Shown here: positions 33,847-45,609 of the stretch, one piece after another | Layout: each line of letters opens with the position of its first letter | Numbering within the stretch: position 1 is the first letter of the stretch | Assembly: GCA_023512835.1 (NCBI GenBank) | Contig: CM042089.1 | Location: 48,103,504 to 48,167,503, forward strand | Direction of reading: 5' to 3' | Source of the DNA: Taxillus chinensis | Taxonomy: Eukaryota; Streptophyta; Magnoliopsida; Santalales; Loranthaceae | DNA: 64,000 bases | Program-made: the position numbers and the translations under genes | Notes under the pieces: model-generated | The model's input: the letters and a program-made list of their open reading frames with translations, nothing else | The model's database searches: none | What the model was told of the DNA's origin: nothing

Positions 33847-35841
33847 TTGGATACCTTTATGGGTGATGGTGTCAGGGAAGTCCGCCTGGGAGTCTTCTTC
33901 CTACAGAAGGTTACTCGGAGGGGCAGTGATAGCATGTGATTTTAAAATTTCAAAATTTTGAATATGTGGTTTTTGTAAAAAATAGAAAATAAGATTTGGA
34001 TTGCCAGAAATATGATCATAATGAACCGTATAAGGTGTAATTAAATGAATGAAAGGGGTACCAAGAATAACAGCATAATTTATATTTTATAATAAAACAA
34101 AATTTGTTTTAATTTGGACATTATTATTAATTATAATACTTTCGGCCTGAGAAGAGATAGGAAGGTCTTGGTTGTTAGCGGCAACGAGACTTTGATGAGA
34201 AGGAGTATGGAGGTTTGGAGGAACTAACCCGTTTTGAATACAGTTTAGGTCAGCACCCGTATCAAAAAGAGCAATTGTGTCAAGGATGGAATGAGCATTA
34301 AATTTAATGGTAATATGAATAAAATATTTTTGTGTAGTGATTTCTCTAAGAAGGAAAAGATATTCATTTGAAGGGTTTTCGGGAGGATCATTTTGGTTAG
34401 TAAAATTATTAGTAGAAATGTCAATGCTTTGAAAATGGTGAGTAACTTTATTTTTCCAATTTTCGAGTTGTTCAACTCGATTGTGTAATTGTAGAATTTG
34501 TTTTTGAAGATTTTCAAGAGAAAGAGTAGGAGATTGAGAAAAATTTTGTCTTTTGAGGATGGTAGTTAAATCATAATGAGTGGGAGGAATAGAAGGTGGT
34601 CTGGTGGAATTTTGCTCTAGTGAAGGGATGAGTTTCTCAATTAATTGTTTTTGGATTTGTGGACTATCAACTTGTTGGATGACATCAAGAATGGACTGAT
34701 GGTCTCTGGAGAGTACATTTAAACTTTTGAAGAATTATCGGAGGAATTTGGGTTGGCAAGTTCATCAATTTGGAGAACCTGATTATCCTCGAGCAACTAA
34801 TAAAATCCGAGTCACTGGAGTTCTCAAGAAGAAGACTTTCAATTTTGTTAACTAGATCTTTATCTAAACTTAATTCATGGAGTTTTTGGGAAACACGACA
34901 ATTTTTAGCATAATGACCGATTTTTCTGCATTTCCAACAAGTAATGGTTTTGGATTTGGAAGGATTTTTTGGAGTTGGTTTTGTATAAAATTCATTTGTG
35001 GGGAATTTATGGGATGTAGAGGGGAAATGTTTGAATGGTTTTTTATGAGAAGTTTTATGTGGAGATTGTTTTGTGGTTTTAGAACGACTTTCCACACGGT
35101 GTTGTGGTGAAAGGGAAGGGGAGAACTCGAATTGTTGACAAAAAGAACCTAATTCTTGTTTTGTTTGTTTCATTTCCCATTTTAAATGTTTTTGAATTTT
35201 TAGATCATGACATATTTGAAGACCGGCTTTCTGGGTAAAACTAATTAATTCACCATAAGTAAGTTTATTATAGGGGATAGGATTGCCTATGGTTTCTTTA
35301 ATATTATTTCTAACTCGTTCTCCTAAAAGGTTAGGTAAACCAGCTAAAAACTTTTCTTTCCAGAATGGTTGGTTTGAATCTTCCCTGAGCATGACTCGAG
35401 TAAGGAAAGTGTTTTTATAATATTGAAAATCTGACAGCTTTCTACAACGAAGATTAGAAAGGAGTTCAGCATTTTTGTTTTTTAGATGAGAGGAATCACC
35501 AATGAAATGGATACTTATTGAGAGAATTAAAGTTGAAACAGCATCAGGAATTGTTTCATTTTGTTAATCAATAAGAGGGGTATTACTTTCATCTGTTTTA
35601 ACACTATTGAGAATCATTTCCTTTTGTGTAGAAGAAAGATAGAAATCCCACCATCCTTTGAGTTGTCCAGAGAAACCTGAAATGAGGAGTTCTGCAATAG
35701 CTCTGTCGGAGAGGTTGGTTTTGGTTTTGTATGCATTAGAGGCCATGGTCATTTGGTGAAAGAGATTGAGAATATTATATTCGGAAAGACCATCTATGTT
35801 CCATTCGTAGACAGTGGAGGCATTGAATCGAGATTGGGTAG
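33793..35841 (-). pseudogene. Coat protein-zinc knuckle-protease module, arm B, C-terminal part
   Basis: Inverted copy of the second half of 17614-20791. The DTGA codons are intact at about 34252-34263. The zinc knuckle is present with one change (CWKCRKIGHYAKNC, about 34900-34941). Breaks include a TAA at 35564-35566 and a frame change near 34800. It ends at the LARD-like element; the rest continues at 46714. Confidence 0.8.
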
Positions 35842-36391
35842 TGTAAGGACCCGTACCTTGAGTTAGTCACGCTTTGCCTTCGAGTAGAGTTTTTCTAGAT
35901 TTTGACCTAGTGAATGGACTCCAATGAATTCACGTGCAAAAGGAAAGATGCTTAGAATGATGTCCTCTATCTACCACAGAAGTTTCAGGCCAAACGGACG
36001 TGTATGTGAGGTGCACGTGAATTGGGTCCATTTCACGTGCAAGTGTGGTTGTCTTCTACATGATGCAAGGAGGCTAGGGGTGAAGTTTGAGTGCATTTGG
36101 AGTTGTACGTGAATTGGGGAATTCACGTGCAAATTGGCGTGCAGCCATATTTTTGCATGGTTCCCTTGGTTTTGACATTCTAATGATCTTTCTCCAAAGG
36201 ACCATGTTGAAATTCTGAGTATTTTAGCCTATATGGGTGCGGAAAGGTGCTAACTTGTGTGATCAAAACTACGTCGTTTTGATCCTGGGATTCACTTAAT
36301 CAAAACTACGTCGTTTTGATGTTGTGTTGTCTATATAAGAAGAAGAAGCCCCTCTGTTTTAGGTTTAGGGTTTGTTGCTCCACCAGCTGTC

Positions 36392-36434
<43 letters not shown>

Positions 36435-36568
36435 CTCCTGGTTGCTGCCAGGCGCCTTGCGTGGGTGGTCAGAGTCTCGTGGGTGGATGGCGTTCGGCTT
36501 GGGATCAGACTGTTGCCGCGTTGTTGTGTCTTACCTGAGGTAGGGGTTCTGTTCTTCCTAAGTCCTCC

Positions 36569-38332
36569 TGTCACGCCCCGGATTTCCAACCCGAGGAAAC
36601 CGGTACGTGACTCCCCATTCACCCACACGGAGGGCAATGGGGTTGGATTACTGGATGCCACACAAGCAAGTCTAACAATTACAATAAATCCAATAAGCCA
36701 CATCTTTATTTAATTCCAAATCAAAGGTTCACAAACAACCAAGTCCCTGATTACAGTTCAATCCCTTAGTACATTCCCCTCCCTGGGGTTACATAAATCA
36801 TAAAAGTACATTACTGAAATGAACAATAAAGTGGAGAGGGTCTTCCACCTTGGTGTATCCACCTAACGCCTGTAAGTCCCTGGAAAACAAACAAACACAG
36901 TAGGAGGGGTGAGCAACCACAGCTCAGTAGGGATTATGTCTCCCCAACCCATCCCATGTTCCTAGCATCTACATGCCATGTGTACAAGTGCAGTGTTGTG
37001 TTACAATAATTTCAACAGACATAATAACAACCACATCAACAATTTACAATCTTCCACTGCCACACAGGTTAACACTTTAACCACAAGTGATTTAACCGCC
37101 TCTTCAGGCCAAGTTATTTAACCGCCTCTTCAGGCCAAGTGATTTAACCGCCTCTTCAGGCCAAGTGATTTAACCGCCTCTTCAGGCCAAGTGATTTAAC
37201 CGCCTCTTCAGGCCAAGATACCACAGTCAAGCACACAACACACATGGTCACTCAAGCATACAACCAAACACTTGGTGTGCACCCGTTCACAAGCGCACAA
37301 ACCCAACCATTCAGGCCATAGAGCAAACATCCAAAGATACATACATACACTAAACCACAAGTCCAGTCACACGGACATATTACCAAACACTTAATGGGCA
37401 TATACACACAGCTAAGTTCACACAGGCACTTCATCAAACATGTAGCAGGCATGTCTTACAGGCATTTTATCAAACACTTTTCATGCATCACACAAACACC
37501 AGAAACACCACAATCGCCATTGAAGGCCAACATTCATATAGGAGGTCACACCTATATGAATTTACATATAAATAATATAACAGATGTAACTCATATTCTG
37601 CCCTAGGACCCTAGGACAGAGGAGGATTTAGGAAGAACAGAATCCCTACCTTACAACAGATCTTCCTTGCTCCCGCGCTAAACGCCGTCCTCCCCATGCA
37701 AGATGCTCCGGCAAAGAACTGAAAGAACTCCCCTTCCTTCTCTCTCTCTAGCTCTCTCTCTCTCTCACGACGGCTGCAAGAAAGTGAAGTGAACCCTAAA
37801 CCTAAAACAGAGAGCTTCTCCTCCTTATATAGACAACACAACATCAAAACGACATAGTTTTGATTAAGTGAATCCCAGCATCAAAACGACGTAGTTTTGA
37901 TCACACAAGTTAGCACCTTTCCGCACCCATATAGGCCAAAATACTCAGAATTTCAACATGGTCCTTTGGAGAAAGTTCCTGAGAATGTCAAAACCAAGGG
38001 AACCATGCAAAAATATGCCTGCACGCCAATTTGCACGTGAATTCCCCAATTCACGTGCAACTCCATATGCACTCCAAATGCTCTCAAACTTCACCCCTAG
38101 CCTCCTTGCATCATTTAGAAGACAACCACACTTGCACGTGAATTGGACCCATATCACGTGCACCTCACATACATGTCCATTTGGCCTGAAACTTTTGTGG
38201 TAGATAGAGGACATCATTCTAAGCATCTTTCCTTTTGCACGTGAATTCATTGGAGTCCATTTACTAGGTCAAAATCTAGAAAAACTCAACTCAGGAGGCA
38301 AAACTGACTAACTCAAGGTACGGGTCCTTACA
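36569..38332 (-). mobile_element. Inverted solo LTR of the same family
   Basis: Begins tgtcacgccccgg and ends gggtccttaca, so the LTR runs on the minus strand. Flanked by 5-mers cctcc (36564-36568 and 38333-38337). It carries the same U3, paired ACGT palindromes (about 37845-37900) and a CT/GA tract (37738-37766). Its 3' tandem repeat (37087-37216) is unlike that of the host LTR. Confidence 0.9.
37087..37216. repeat. Minisatellite of 25-base units
   Basis: Five head-to-tail copies of 'gatttaaccgcctcttcagg' plus ccaag, with no spacers. Confidence 0.95.
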
Positions 38333-38685
38333 CCTCCTCTGTCCTAGGGTTCTAGGGCAAACTATGGATTATAACCGTTTATATATACATATGTAATCCA
38401 TATAGGTGTGATCTCCTATATGGATGTTGGCCTTCAATGGCAGTTTTTGGTAGGATTCTGGTGTTGGATGGTGTGCATATTAAGTGTTCGATAAAATGCC
38501 TGTGTGGATATGTCTGTGTGAATATGCCTAGTATGTGTTTGATTTTATGCCTAGTGGGCTGTGCGAACTAAGTGTTTGGTATTATGCCTGTGAAAGTGTG
38601 TATGCTATGTGTTTGGTTTAATGCCTGTGTGACCTTGTATGTTGTGCTTGTGGAACCCGGTGGCTGTGGAAGCCCGGGGCTTGGA

Positions 38686-38880
38686 AATGTTAGCTTTGTG
38701 TGGCTAAGCCTATATGGTGGATATGTTAGCTTGTGTGGCTAAGCCTATATGGCCGTGGATATGTTAGCTGTGTGGCTAAGCCTGGAGGCTGTGGATATGT
38801 TAGCCTGTGTGGCTAAGCCTGAGTGGCTGTGGATTTGTTAGCCCATATGGCTAAGCCTGTATGGCTGTGGATAGGTGTGT
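38686..38880 (+). repeat. Minisatellite in the 5' LTR
   Basis: Tandem units built on 'gttagcctgtgtggctaagc' followed by c-t-variable-'tggctgtggatat'. The same array is in the 3' LTR at about 46095-46250 with different unit composition. Confidence 0.85.
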
Positions 38881-39342
38881 GCCTTGTGAATGTGGAATCC
38901 TACTTGTTTACATTTTATTGTCACTACACTGCACCTGAACACACTCATGTAGACGCTAGGAGAATGGGATGGGTTGGGGAGACATGATCCCTACTGAGCT
39001 GTGGTTGCTCACCCCTCCCTCTATGTTGTGTTTTCTTTCGGGGAACATACGGGCGTTAGGTGGGACCCCAAGGTGGAAGACCTTATTTACTTTACTGTTT
39101 ATGTTATTTTTATGGGAACTGATGTAACCCCAGTGGGGATGGATTGAAAAGAGGACTCTGTTGTAATAAAGACTGATTTGGTTTGTGGACTGCTTTGATG
39201 AACTTTATTTTTTCTTGAATGTGTTGTGAATGTTTAAAATGTTAAATTCTTGATTTGTATCCTACCCCTTTGCCCTCCGTGTGGGTAAAAGGGGAGTCAC
39301 GTACCGGTTTCCTCGGGTTGGAAAATCCGGGGCATGACAATA

Positions 39343-39354
39343 TGGTATCAGAGC
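39343..39354 (+). promoter_or_regulatory. tRNA-Met primer-binding site of the LARD-like element
   Basis: TGGTATCAGAGC three bases after the 5' LTR, complementary to the initiator tRNA-Met 3' end. Confidence 0.9.
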
Positions 39355-40467
39355 ATGGTCTAGTTGGCCTAGGGTAGTGGGCGGATCTGGTTATCTTGAG
39401 TCCTTTGGAGGAACCTGGAGGGACGTGCCTGATCAACACGGTCCTCTTTGAGCCTCTAAGGTGTACTTGGGGTAGTCCAGACCTGAGGTAGGATTTGCAT
39501 GCATTGGCATTAGGGCACTAGTTGCATTTGTTGTCTTTGTGTGATTGTGTGGGTAACCGAGATAAAGCATGTGAGAGAAAATATGAAGAACATGTTTTAA
39601 ATTGTGCAACTCTGATTAACTCTGATTTTATGACAACTTGAGCTGTGTGCTTGTGGCATTGCTGTTTGTGCAATGTGGTTTAATGAGAACTGAAATGTGT
39701 GTAGTGTGTGTAATTGCATGGATAAATGGTTTGAACGTGATAAAGTTTCAATTGTGCAACCCTGAAATTTTGTGATGATTCGAGCATGAAAACATGGAAA
39801 AGAATTTGTGGTATTGAAACAGAGTGCTTGTGAACGTGAAGCTTGTGAAATGTGAACGAACAAAAAATAAAACAAAATAAAATACAATAATGTTGGTGTT
39901 CTGTAAATGATTGAGTATGTGCCTTTGTATGGTATTGTGTGGAGGAAGCGATGTTGTGTTCAAAACGATGAGATATCCACTTAAGTATAGATTATATGGG
40001 CAATGTAAAGGTGTGAACTTGTTGTAAGGGTGTGAACTTGTATAGTCTGTGATGTGCATCCATGAAATTGTGTGGTGATAATGCATGTTTTGAGGTTAGT
40101 TATAGTTCAGAATGCCTAGTCGGTAATGGTATTGAGATTATTGAGTGATAACCTAGGGCGTTGCCTTTTCGTGGAGCCAATGTCTCCGAAAATTGTGACC
40201 GGTACGACTATTGAGGTAGCAAAGAAGCCCGCCCCCCAAGCCTGGGCAAGTGGGAGAGGCTGCAGGATGTAAGTAATGAGGTTGGCATCTTAAGCCTGGT
40301 AATTCAAGAGTTGAAGGATGAGATTCGACAACCGATTAAGAGCGAGGTACGTCGAGAGCTATTAACCCACATCATCGGGGGGGATCTTGGGTGAAGATTA
40401 ATTGAAGCATAGTTGTCCTGATCGGCAGAAGGGGCTCAAGAGGTAGAGACCAGTTTCCCAAAGGGGT

Positions 40468-40567
40468 TGTTTTTGCAGTGGACAACCGGGACATTGGAAA
40501 AGAGTATGGCAGGAAGAAGTGCTAGTGTCGCGTCTGTGGAAAAGTAAGACATCTCCAGACAGCCTGT
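40468..40567 (+). pseudogene. Degenerate gag zinc knuckles in the LARD-like element
   Basis: One frame reads CFCSGQPGHWKRVW (one residue lost and the last Cys changed to Trp), then about six codons later, in a shifted frame, CRVCGKVRHLQTAC, a CX2CX4HX4C knuckle. These match the paired knuckles of chromovirus gag proteins. Surrounding frames are closed, so only this relic of gag can be recognised. Confidence 0.6.
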
Positions 40568-43549
40568 TTTGGTAAAGCAAGTCATGGTGCTAGAAGACTG
40601 GCTCAACGAGCTAGGGATAAAGCAAAATTCAAGTGAGGCTAGGAGGAGAGCATGGCAGAACTTTCCTTAGTCAAGGGTACGATTTTGATTCTCGTGTGTT
40701 AAGATTGCTGTTTAGTGGTGGTATCATATTCCTTTAATGATAGTGATCGGTTGAGTCTCGTGCTGGATTAGGTGAGGCTGGGTGAACCTTTGATTGTTGC
40801 GTTTCTAGCAATTTAATTAAGACACTTGTGATAGAGGGGTATTTTCGCTGGGTGGGCTCTTGAGCCACTGTTTTATGTTAGGTGAGGCTTAGAAGGTCGT
40901 TTGAGTTACCATTTTGGATGGACGTAGTTGGTGACCTACTAGAGAATAAATGAGTAAAATAAATAAAAATATATATATGATACCAAAAGACTAATAAATT
41001 ACTAATGGTTATAAACAGTTGTTGGAAAGAGTTGGTGATTTTAATATGGTCTAGTGTTAATCGTATCTTTGTGTGGTAGTCAATTTTGGGCGCCCGTGTG
41101 TGAGGAAAGTAATAAATGTTACTGTGTTACCCCTAATACTCTAGCGTAGGTGAGATTACCTCTGGCCTAGCTAGCCTAGGAAGCTGGAGGCATGAGTTAG
41201 TGGCTTGTGGGTAGTGTGTGACCCCGCTGTGGCAACCTTGAGTAATAGAAATGTGTTTTCTTATGAGTAGAGGTTTCTGTAGATGCGCTACTTAAGAAGG
41301 ATGTTCTTTTGGTAACCTTTCCAAGTGTCAAGGTTGAGGGAGGAAATTGCCACTAGTATAACCCACCCCTTGAGTCATTGAAATCTAAATTGATTGGCGA
41401 GAGTGGTATGTGGTTTTAAGATTCTTATGGGTGTCCTATGGAAATGGCTGCAAATTCTTGGGTGGCCAAACATTGACCACGTGTCATGCTGGTGGTGTGT
41501 GAAAGACCTTGGGTAATGTTCATAGGATATGTGGTGAAATGGGTTTGCGTATGTATAAAAATGTGATGAGTTCTGGAACTAGGTTACGAGTGAGTTTATA
41601 GGATCGTGCCCAGTGAACCCAATCAGTGCAAGCAGGCAAGCGAGTGAGATTGGGCAGGCCTTGTTTGGGTTTTTCCTCATAATTGGGAGACACCTTCTGA
41701 GGGGTTGAGGATGTACTCCGTGTGGTAGGACCATTCCGTTAATCCATGTCGTGTGGGTAATAGGCCTAGAAGAGGCGAGGAGGTGGGGGCTAGCATGTCC
41801 TCTCTTACATGTGTTCTACAAAGTAGTTTATTTCGTGTGTTGTGGTTGCTTTGTTTTGTTGTGTGTGTTACATATGTGCTAAAGGAGTAGCAAAGTTCTT
41901 ATGTGTGGGTCTTGTGGCATTCATATGCAGAGGAGTAGGAGGTGATGCATATTATGTGCGGTGTGGGATGAAGAGGGGTGTTATGTGTAATGTTGATGTT
42001 ATTCCTTGTCACGTGTGATGGCATGCTAAGTTAAAGTGTGAAAGTATTGATGAGTTGTGATTCACAGAATGGAGTCAGATGTGAGTTTTGCTTGTAAGGG
42101 GTATTAGTCTTTACTCCTTTGGGGGAGATTTGTGTCCTGCGGCTATTATGGGGTCTTCATGCTACATATATTCTTCTTAAAAGTCTTTCGTGTGTGTTTC
42201 TATGCGGTAAGTGTGGTGGTCCACGCCATCAAAGTGTTGGTGTGTTTGGGGAGCTGCGTGAATGTCCCGAATTAGGAGTTTGCATGTCTTGTTTCCTGTG
42301 CCTACCCGAAGGAATTGCAATGACCCTATTAAGCTGCGGCTAGAGCCTGCGTATTTCTTGGTCCATTTGAGTGCTTTGCTAGTGTGTTGAGATAAAACGT
42401 AATAGTTGATATAGCGGAGTTGGTGGGCCACGAGGTGGGGTGTGTCTTGGAGGCAAGGGATTTTCTTGTGACCTGTGAGTGGTGACACAGAGGATTCCAT
42501 TGTGGTCAAGTTGCAGATAGGAGAGTTTTCAGTGTGGGGAGAACTATGTTGTTCATAGCTACTCGGCGTCAAGGCATTCCTATCGCATGGCGCGTCTGCT
42601 GACGTGGTAAGGCATTATCTCTTGGGCTGTACGGTAAGCCTCAGTTGTGAAGGCTGTGTGGGACCTTAGTGGATCCCTATTTGACCGTAATCAAGGAGGT
42701 CGATTCTCAAAGTCGGTGACTAGTGATAGCCCGATAGTGGGTTCTGGTCTTACCATGGTTGTGTGTGTGGTGCTGCATTTACTGTTTTTAGTGCATCCTT
42801 GGACTCCGTTAGGCACCAGGTTGACTGTGACCGAGTGGTTGAGAGCACACTCCATTCTCGTGTTGTTGTGTCCGGGCTTGTACTTCGTTCTGCGTCACCA
42901 ATGGCTTTGGTTGGGTTTCAATGTTCCTTGCTTGAGTGAGGTGGTTTTCAGCTGTGATGCAGGTGCTGCTGTGGTGATATCCCTGTGTGGGACTGTGATT
43001 GTGGTTTGCATAATGCTTTTCTCTTGTTTGTTTGTGTTTCCTTGTGACCTCTTTGTGTTTGCTGCCAGGGTAAGGTCTACATATGGAGTGTGGCTACGTT
43101 GTAAATTGTTGGTGTCCGTTGACATCACATCTCAGTGGTGTCATTGTTAGGTATTTCACATTGTGGAGTGTTGGTCCTATTGTGACACGAGTAGGCGTCT
43201 AACACCGAGTACCCTGCTATGTCGATGTAGTGACTTCTCGTTCAATCATATGAATTCTAGCGAATGGATACTTCATGCATAGGCTTATAGTGTTGGCCTT
43301 GTTCGGTTGTTGGGGTCTTAGTGACTCTGGGGAGGTTTCTCGACCTCCTGTTGTCGGATTTGCTCACATGAGTTGTTGTCAGCACGCTAATTGGCCAAGC
43401 CCTAGTTCTTGTTGTGCTCATGGGTGTTATGTGTTGCTTTGATCTTCTCATGATGTTACTACTTGATTTCTCTTTTCGGGGACGAAAAGTCCAAAGGTGG
43501 GAAGGTTGTGAGGACACTCCCTGCGGATGAGTTTGTATGATGTTGGTGA
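40568..43549 (+). other. Non-coding interior of the LARD-like element
   Basis: G/T-rich on this strand, with no protein domain recognised in any frame. The longest ORF (42647-43150) is Val/Leu/Cys-rich, as expected from a TG-rich sequence, and is not considered a gene. Confidence 0.55.
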
Positions 43550-44680
43550 CTGGGCAGTGGAACGTTAAACGTGTAGTAGTGCTTTGTTTGTGAGTTGTTC
43601 CTTGTGGTGGTGTTTATGATGTGAGTTGCTCTGTGACCCATGTGATTTGTTAAACGTGTTGGTGATGGGCGTATATGTCCGATCATGTCGTGACATGTGA
43701 ATACTTGTGACATGTGTCAGGTGAGTAGAACAAGGGTTGTTTGTGAGATTAGAATATGTGTTTCCCTATCATGCTGTGTTGTATTGGGTCTGTGGGTACG
43801 TGCCCTCATGTGTGTTATGGTGTGATATCTTCAGTCGCGGGTAGGTGAATGGTTGTGGGCGATGTGCATCAGCATGTGCGTTTTGGAAGGTGTGTTGTCT
43901 TTTAGAAGCCGACACGTCCTGCAGAGGAGACATAGAATGTGAGCCCATGATGCGTGAGCAACACCCAGCGTTGTTCGAGGACGAACAACCTTGTAGTAGT
44001 GGGTAAGTAGCAGTGGAACGTTAAACGTGTAGTAGTGCTTTGTTTGTGAGTTGTTCCTTGTGGTGGTGTTTATGATGTGAGTTGCTCTGTGACCCATGTG
44101 ATTTGTTAAACGTGTTGGTGATGGGCGTATATGTCTGATCAACCTTGGAGACATGGAATGTGAGCCCATGATGCGTGAGCAACACCCAGCATTGTTCGAG
44201 GACGAACAACCTTGTAGTAGTGGGTAAGTAGCAGTGGAACGTTAAACGTGTAGTAGTGCTTTGTTTGTGAGTTGTTCCTTGTGGTGGTGTTTATGATGTG
44301 AGTTGCTCTGTGACCCATGTGATTTGTTAAACGTGTTGGTGATGGGCGTATATGTCTGATACTGTCGTGACATGTGAATACTTGTGACATGTGTCAGGTG
44401 AGTAGAACAAGGGTTGTTTGTGAGATTAGAATATGTGTTTCCCTATCATGCTGTGTTGTATTGGGTCTGTGGGTACGTGCCTTCATGTGTGTTATGGTGT
44501 GATATCTTCAGTCGCGGGTAGGTGAATGGTTGTGGGCGATGTGCATCAGCATGTGCGTTTTGGAAGGTGTGTTGTCTTTTAGAAGCCGACACGTCCTGCA
44601 GAGGAGACATGGAATGTGAGCCCATGATGCGTGAGCAACACCCAGCGTTGTTCGAGGACGAACAACCTTAAGAGTGGGAG
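43550..44680 (+). repeat. Nested tandem duplications with repeated 'ttcgaggacgaa' cassettes
   Basis: The block starting 'cagtggaacgttaaacgtgt' occurs at about 43555, 44010 and 44233. The block 'gtgagcccatgatgcgtgag' occurs at about 43940, 44163 and 44618. Each of the latter ends in 'ttgttcgaggacgaacaacc'. Spacings are about 455, 223 and 679 bases, so the array arose by stepwise duplication. Confidence 0.85.
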
Positions 44681-44993
44681 GTGGCTATTGGCCAAGGGAT
44701 AGTGATGTGTTTTCTTGTATTAGTGTGTATGATTTAGTGTATTTGTTTTGTCTTTTAGACATGTATTCATCATTGTGATGTGTTTTGTGACGTGTATTTG
44801 TGACATGCGGATATGTGTTATATGCATTATTGTGATGCATGTGGTTATGGATTATGGTGGTACTTTGTTATGTGCCGTTATGTGCTGTGTGCGGTATATG
44901 ACCCATTTGGGTGTGGTCGCTTGCCGGGTGGCAAATGGGTAGCTTGTGGTTGTTTTCCTCGTATGTCATTTCTTTTCGAGGACGAAAAGTCTT

Positions 44994-45006
44994 AAGGGGG
45001 AGAGGA
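44994..45006 (+). promoter_or_regulatory. Polypurine tract of the LARD-like element
   Basis: aagggggagagga immediately before the 3' LTR, after ttcgaggacgaaaagtctt. Confidence 0.85.
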
Positions 45007-45569
45007 TGTAAGGACCCGTACCTTGAGTTAGTCACAGTTTTGCCTTCTGAGTAGAGTTTTTCTAGATTTTGACCTAGTGAATGGACTCCAATGAATTCAC
45101 GTGCAAAAGGAAAGATGCTTAGAATGATGTCCTCTATCTACCACAGAAGTTTCAGGCCAAACGGACGTGTATGTGAGGTGCACGTGAATTGGGTCCATTT
45201 CACGTGCAAGTGTGGTTGTCTTCTACATGATGCAAGGAGGCTAGGGGTGAAGTTTGAGCGCATTTGGAGTGCATTTGGAGTTGCACGTGAATTGGGGAAT
45301 TCACGTGCAAATTGGCGTGCAGCCATATTTTTGCATGGTCCCCTTGGTTTTGACATTCTAATGATCTTTCTCCAAAGGACCATGTTGAAATTCTGAGTAT
45401 TTTGGCCTATATGGGTGCGGAAAGGTGCTAACTTGTGTGATCAAAACTACGTCGTTTTGATCCTAGGATTCACTTAATTAAAACTACGTCGTTTTGATGT
45501 TGTGTTGTCTATATAAGAAGAAGAAGCCCCTCTGTTTTAGGTTTAGGGTTTGTTGCTCCACCAGCTGTC

Positions 45570-45609
<40 letters not shown>

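Larger units (their letters stand above)
35842..39339 (+). repeat. 5' LTR of the LARD-like element, split by an inverted solo LTR
   Basis: The LTR itself is 35842-36568 plus 38338-39339 (about 1.73 kb). It contains two copies of ATCAAAACTACGTCGTTTTG (36262 and 36299), TATATAAG at 36332-36339, a (GA)n tract at about 36394-36429, and 'gttagcc..gtggctaagcct' tandem units at 38686-38880. It differs from the 3' LTR at only scattered bases. Confidence 0.88.

Noticed and set aside
27938..35841. Assembly artefact creating the inverted viral arm
   Set aside because: Arm B has many private substitutions, stops and indels and its own retrotransposon insertion, so it is not a mirrored copy of arm A; reads would still be decisive.
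37087..37216. Regular 25-base repeats that could suggest a CRISPR array
   Set aside because: Units are head-to-tail without spacers, inside a plant LTR; this is a minisatellite.
42647..43150. 167-codon ORF in the LARD-like element
   Set aside because: Composition (Val, Leu, Cys, Trp) follows the TG-rich strand and no retroelement domain is present.
43257..44390. Overlapping minus-strand ORFs rich in His, Thr and Asn
   Set aside because: They repeat because the DNA is tandemly duplicated, and they lie antisense inside a retrotransposon interior.
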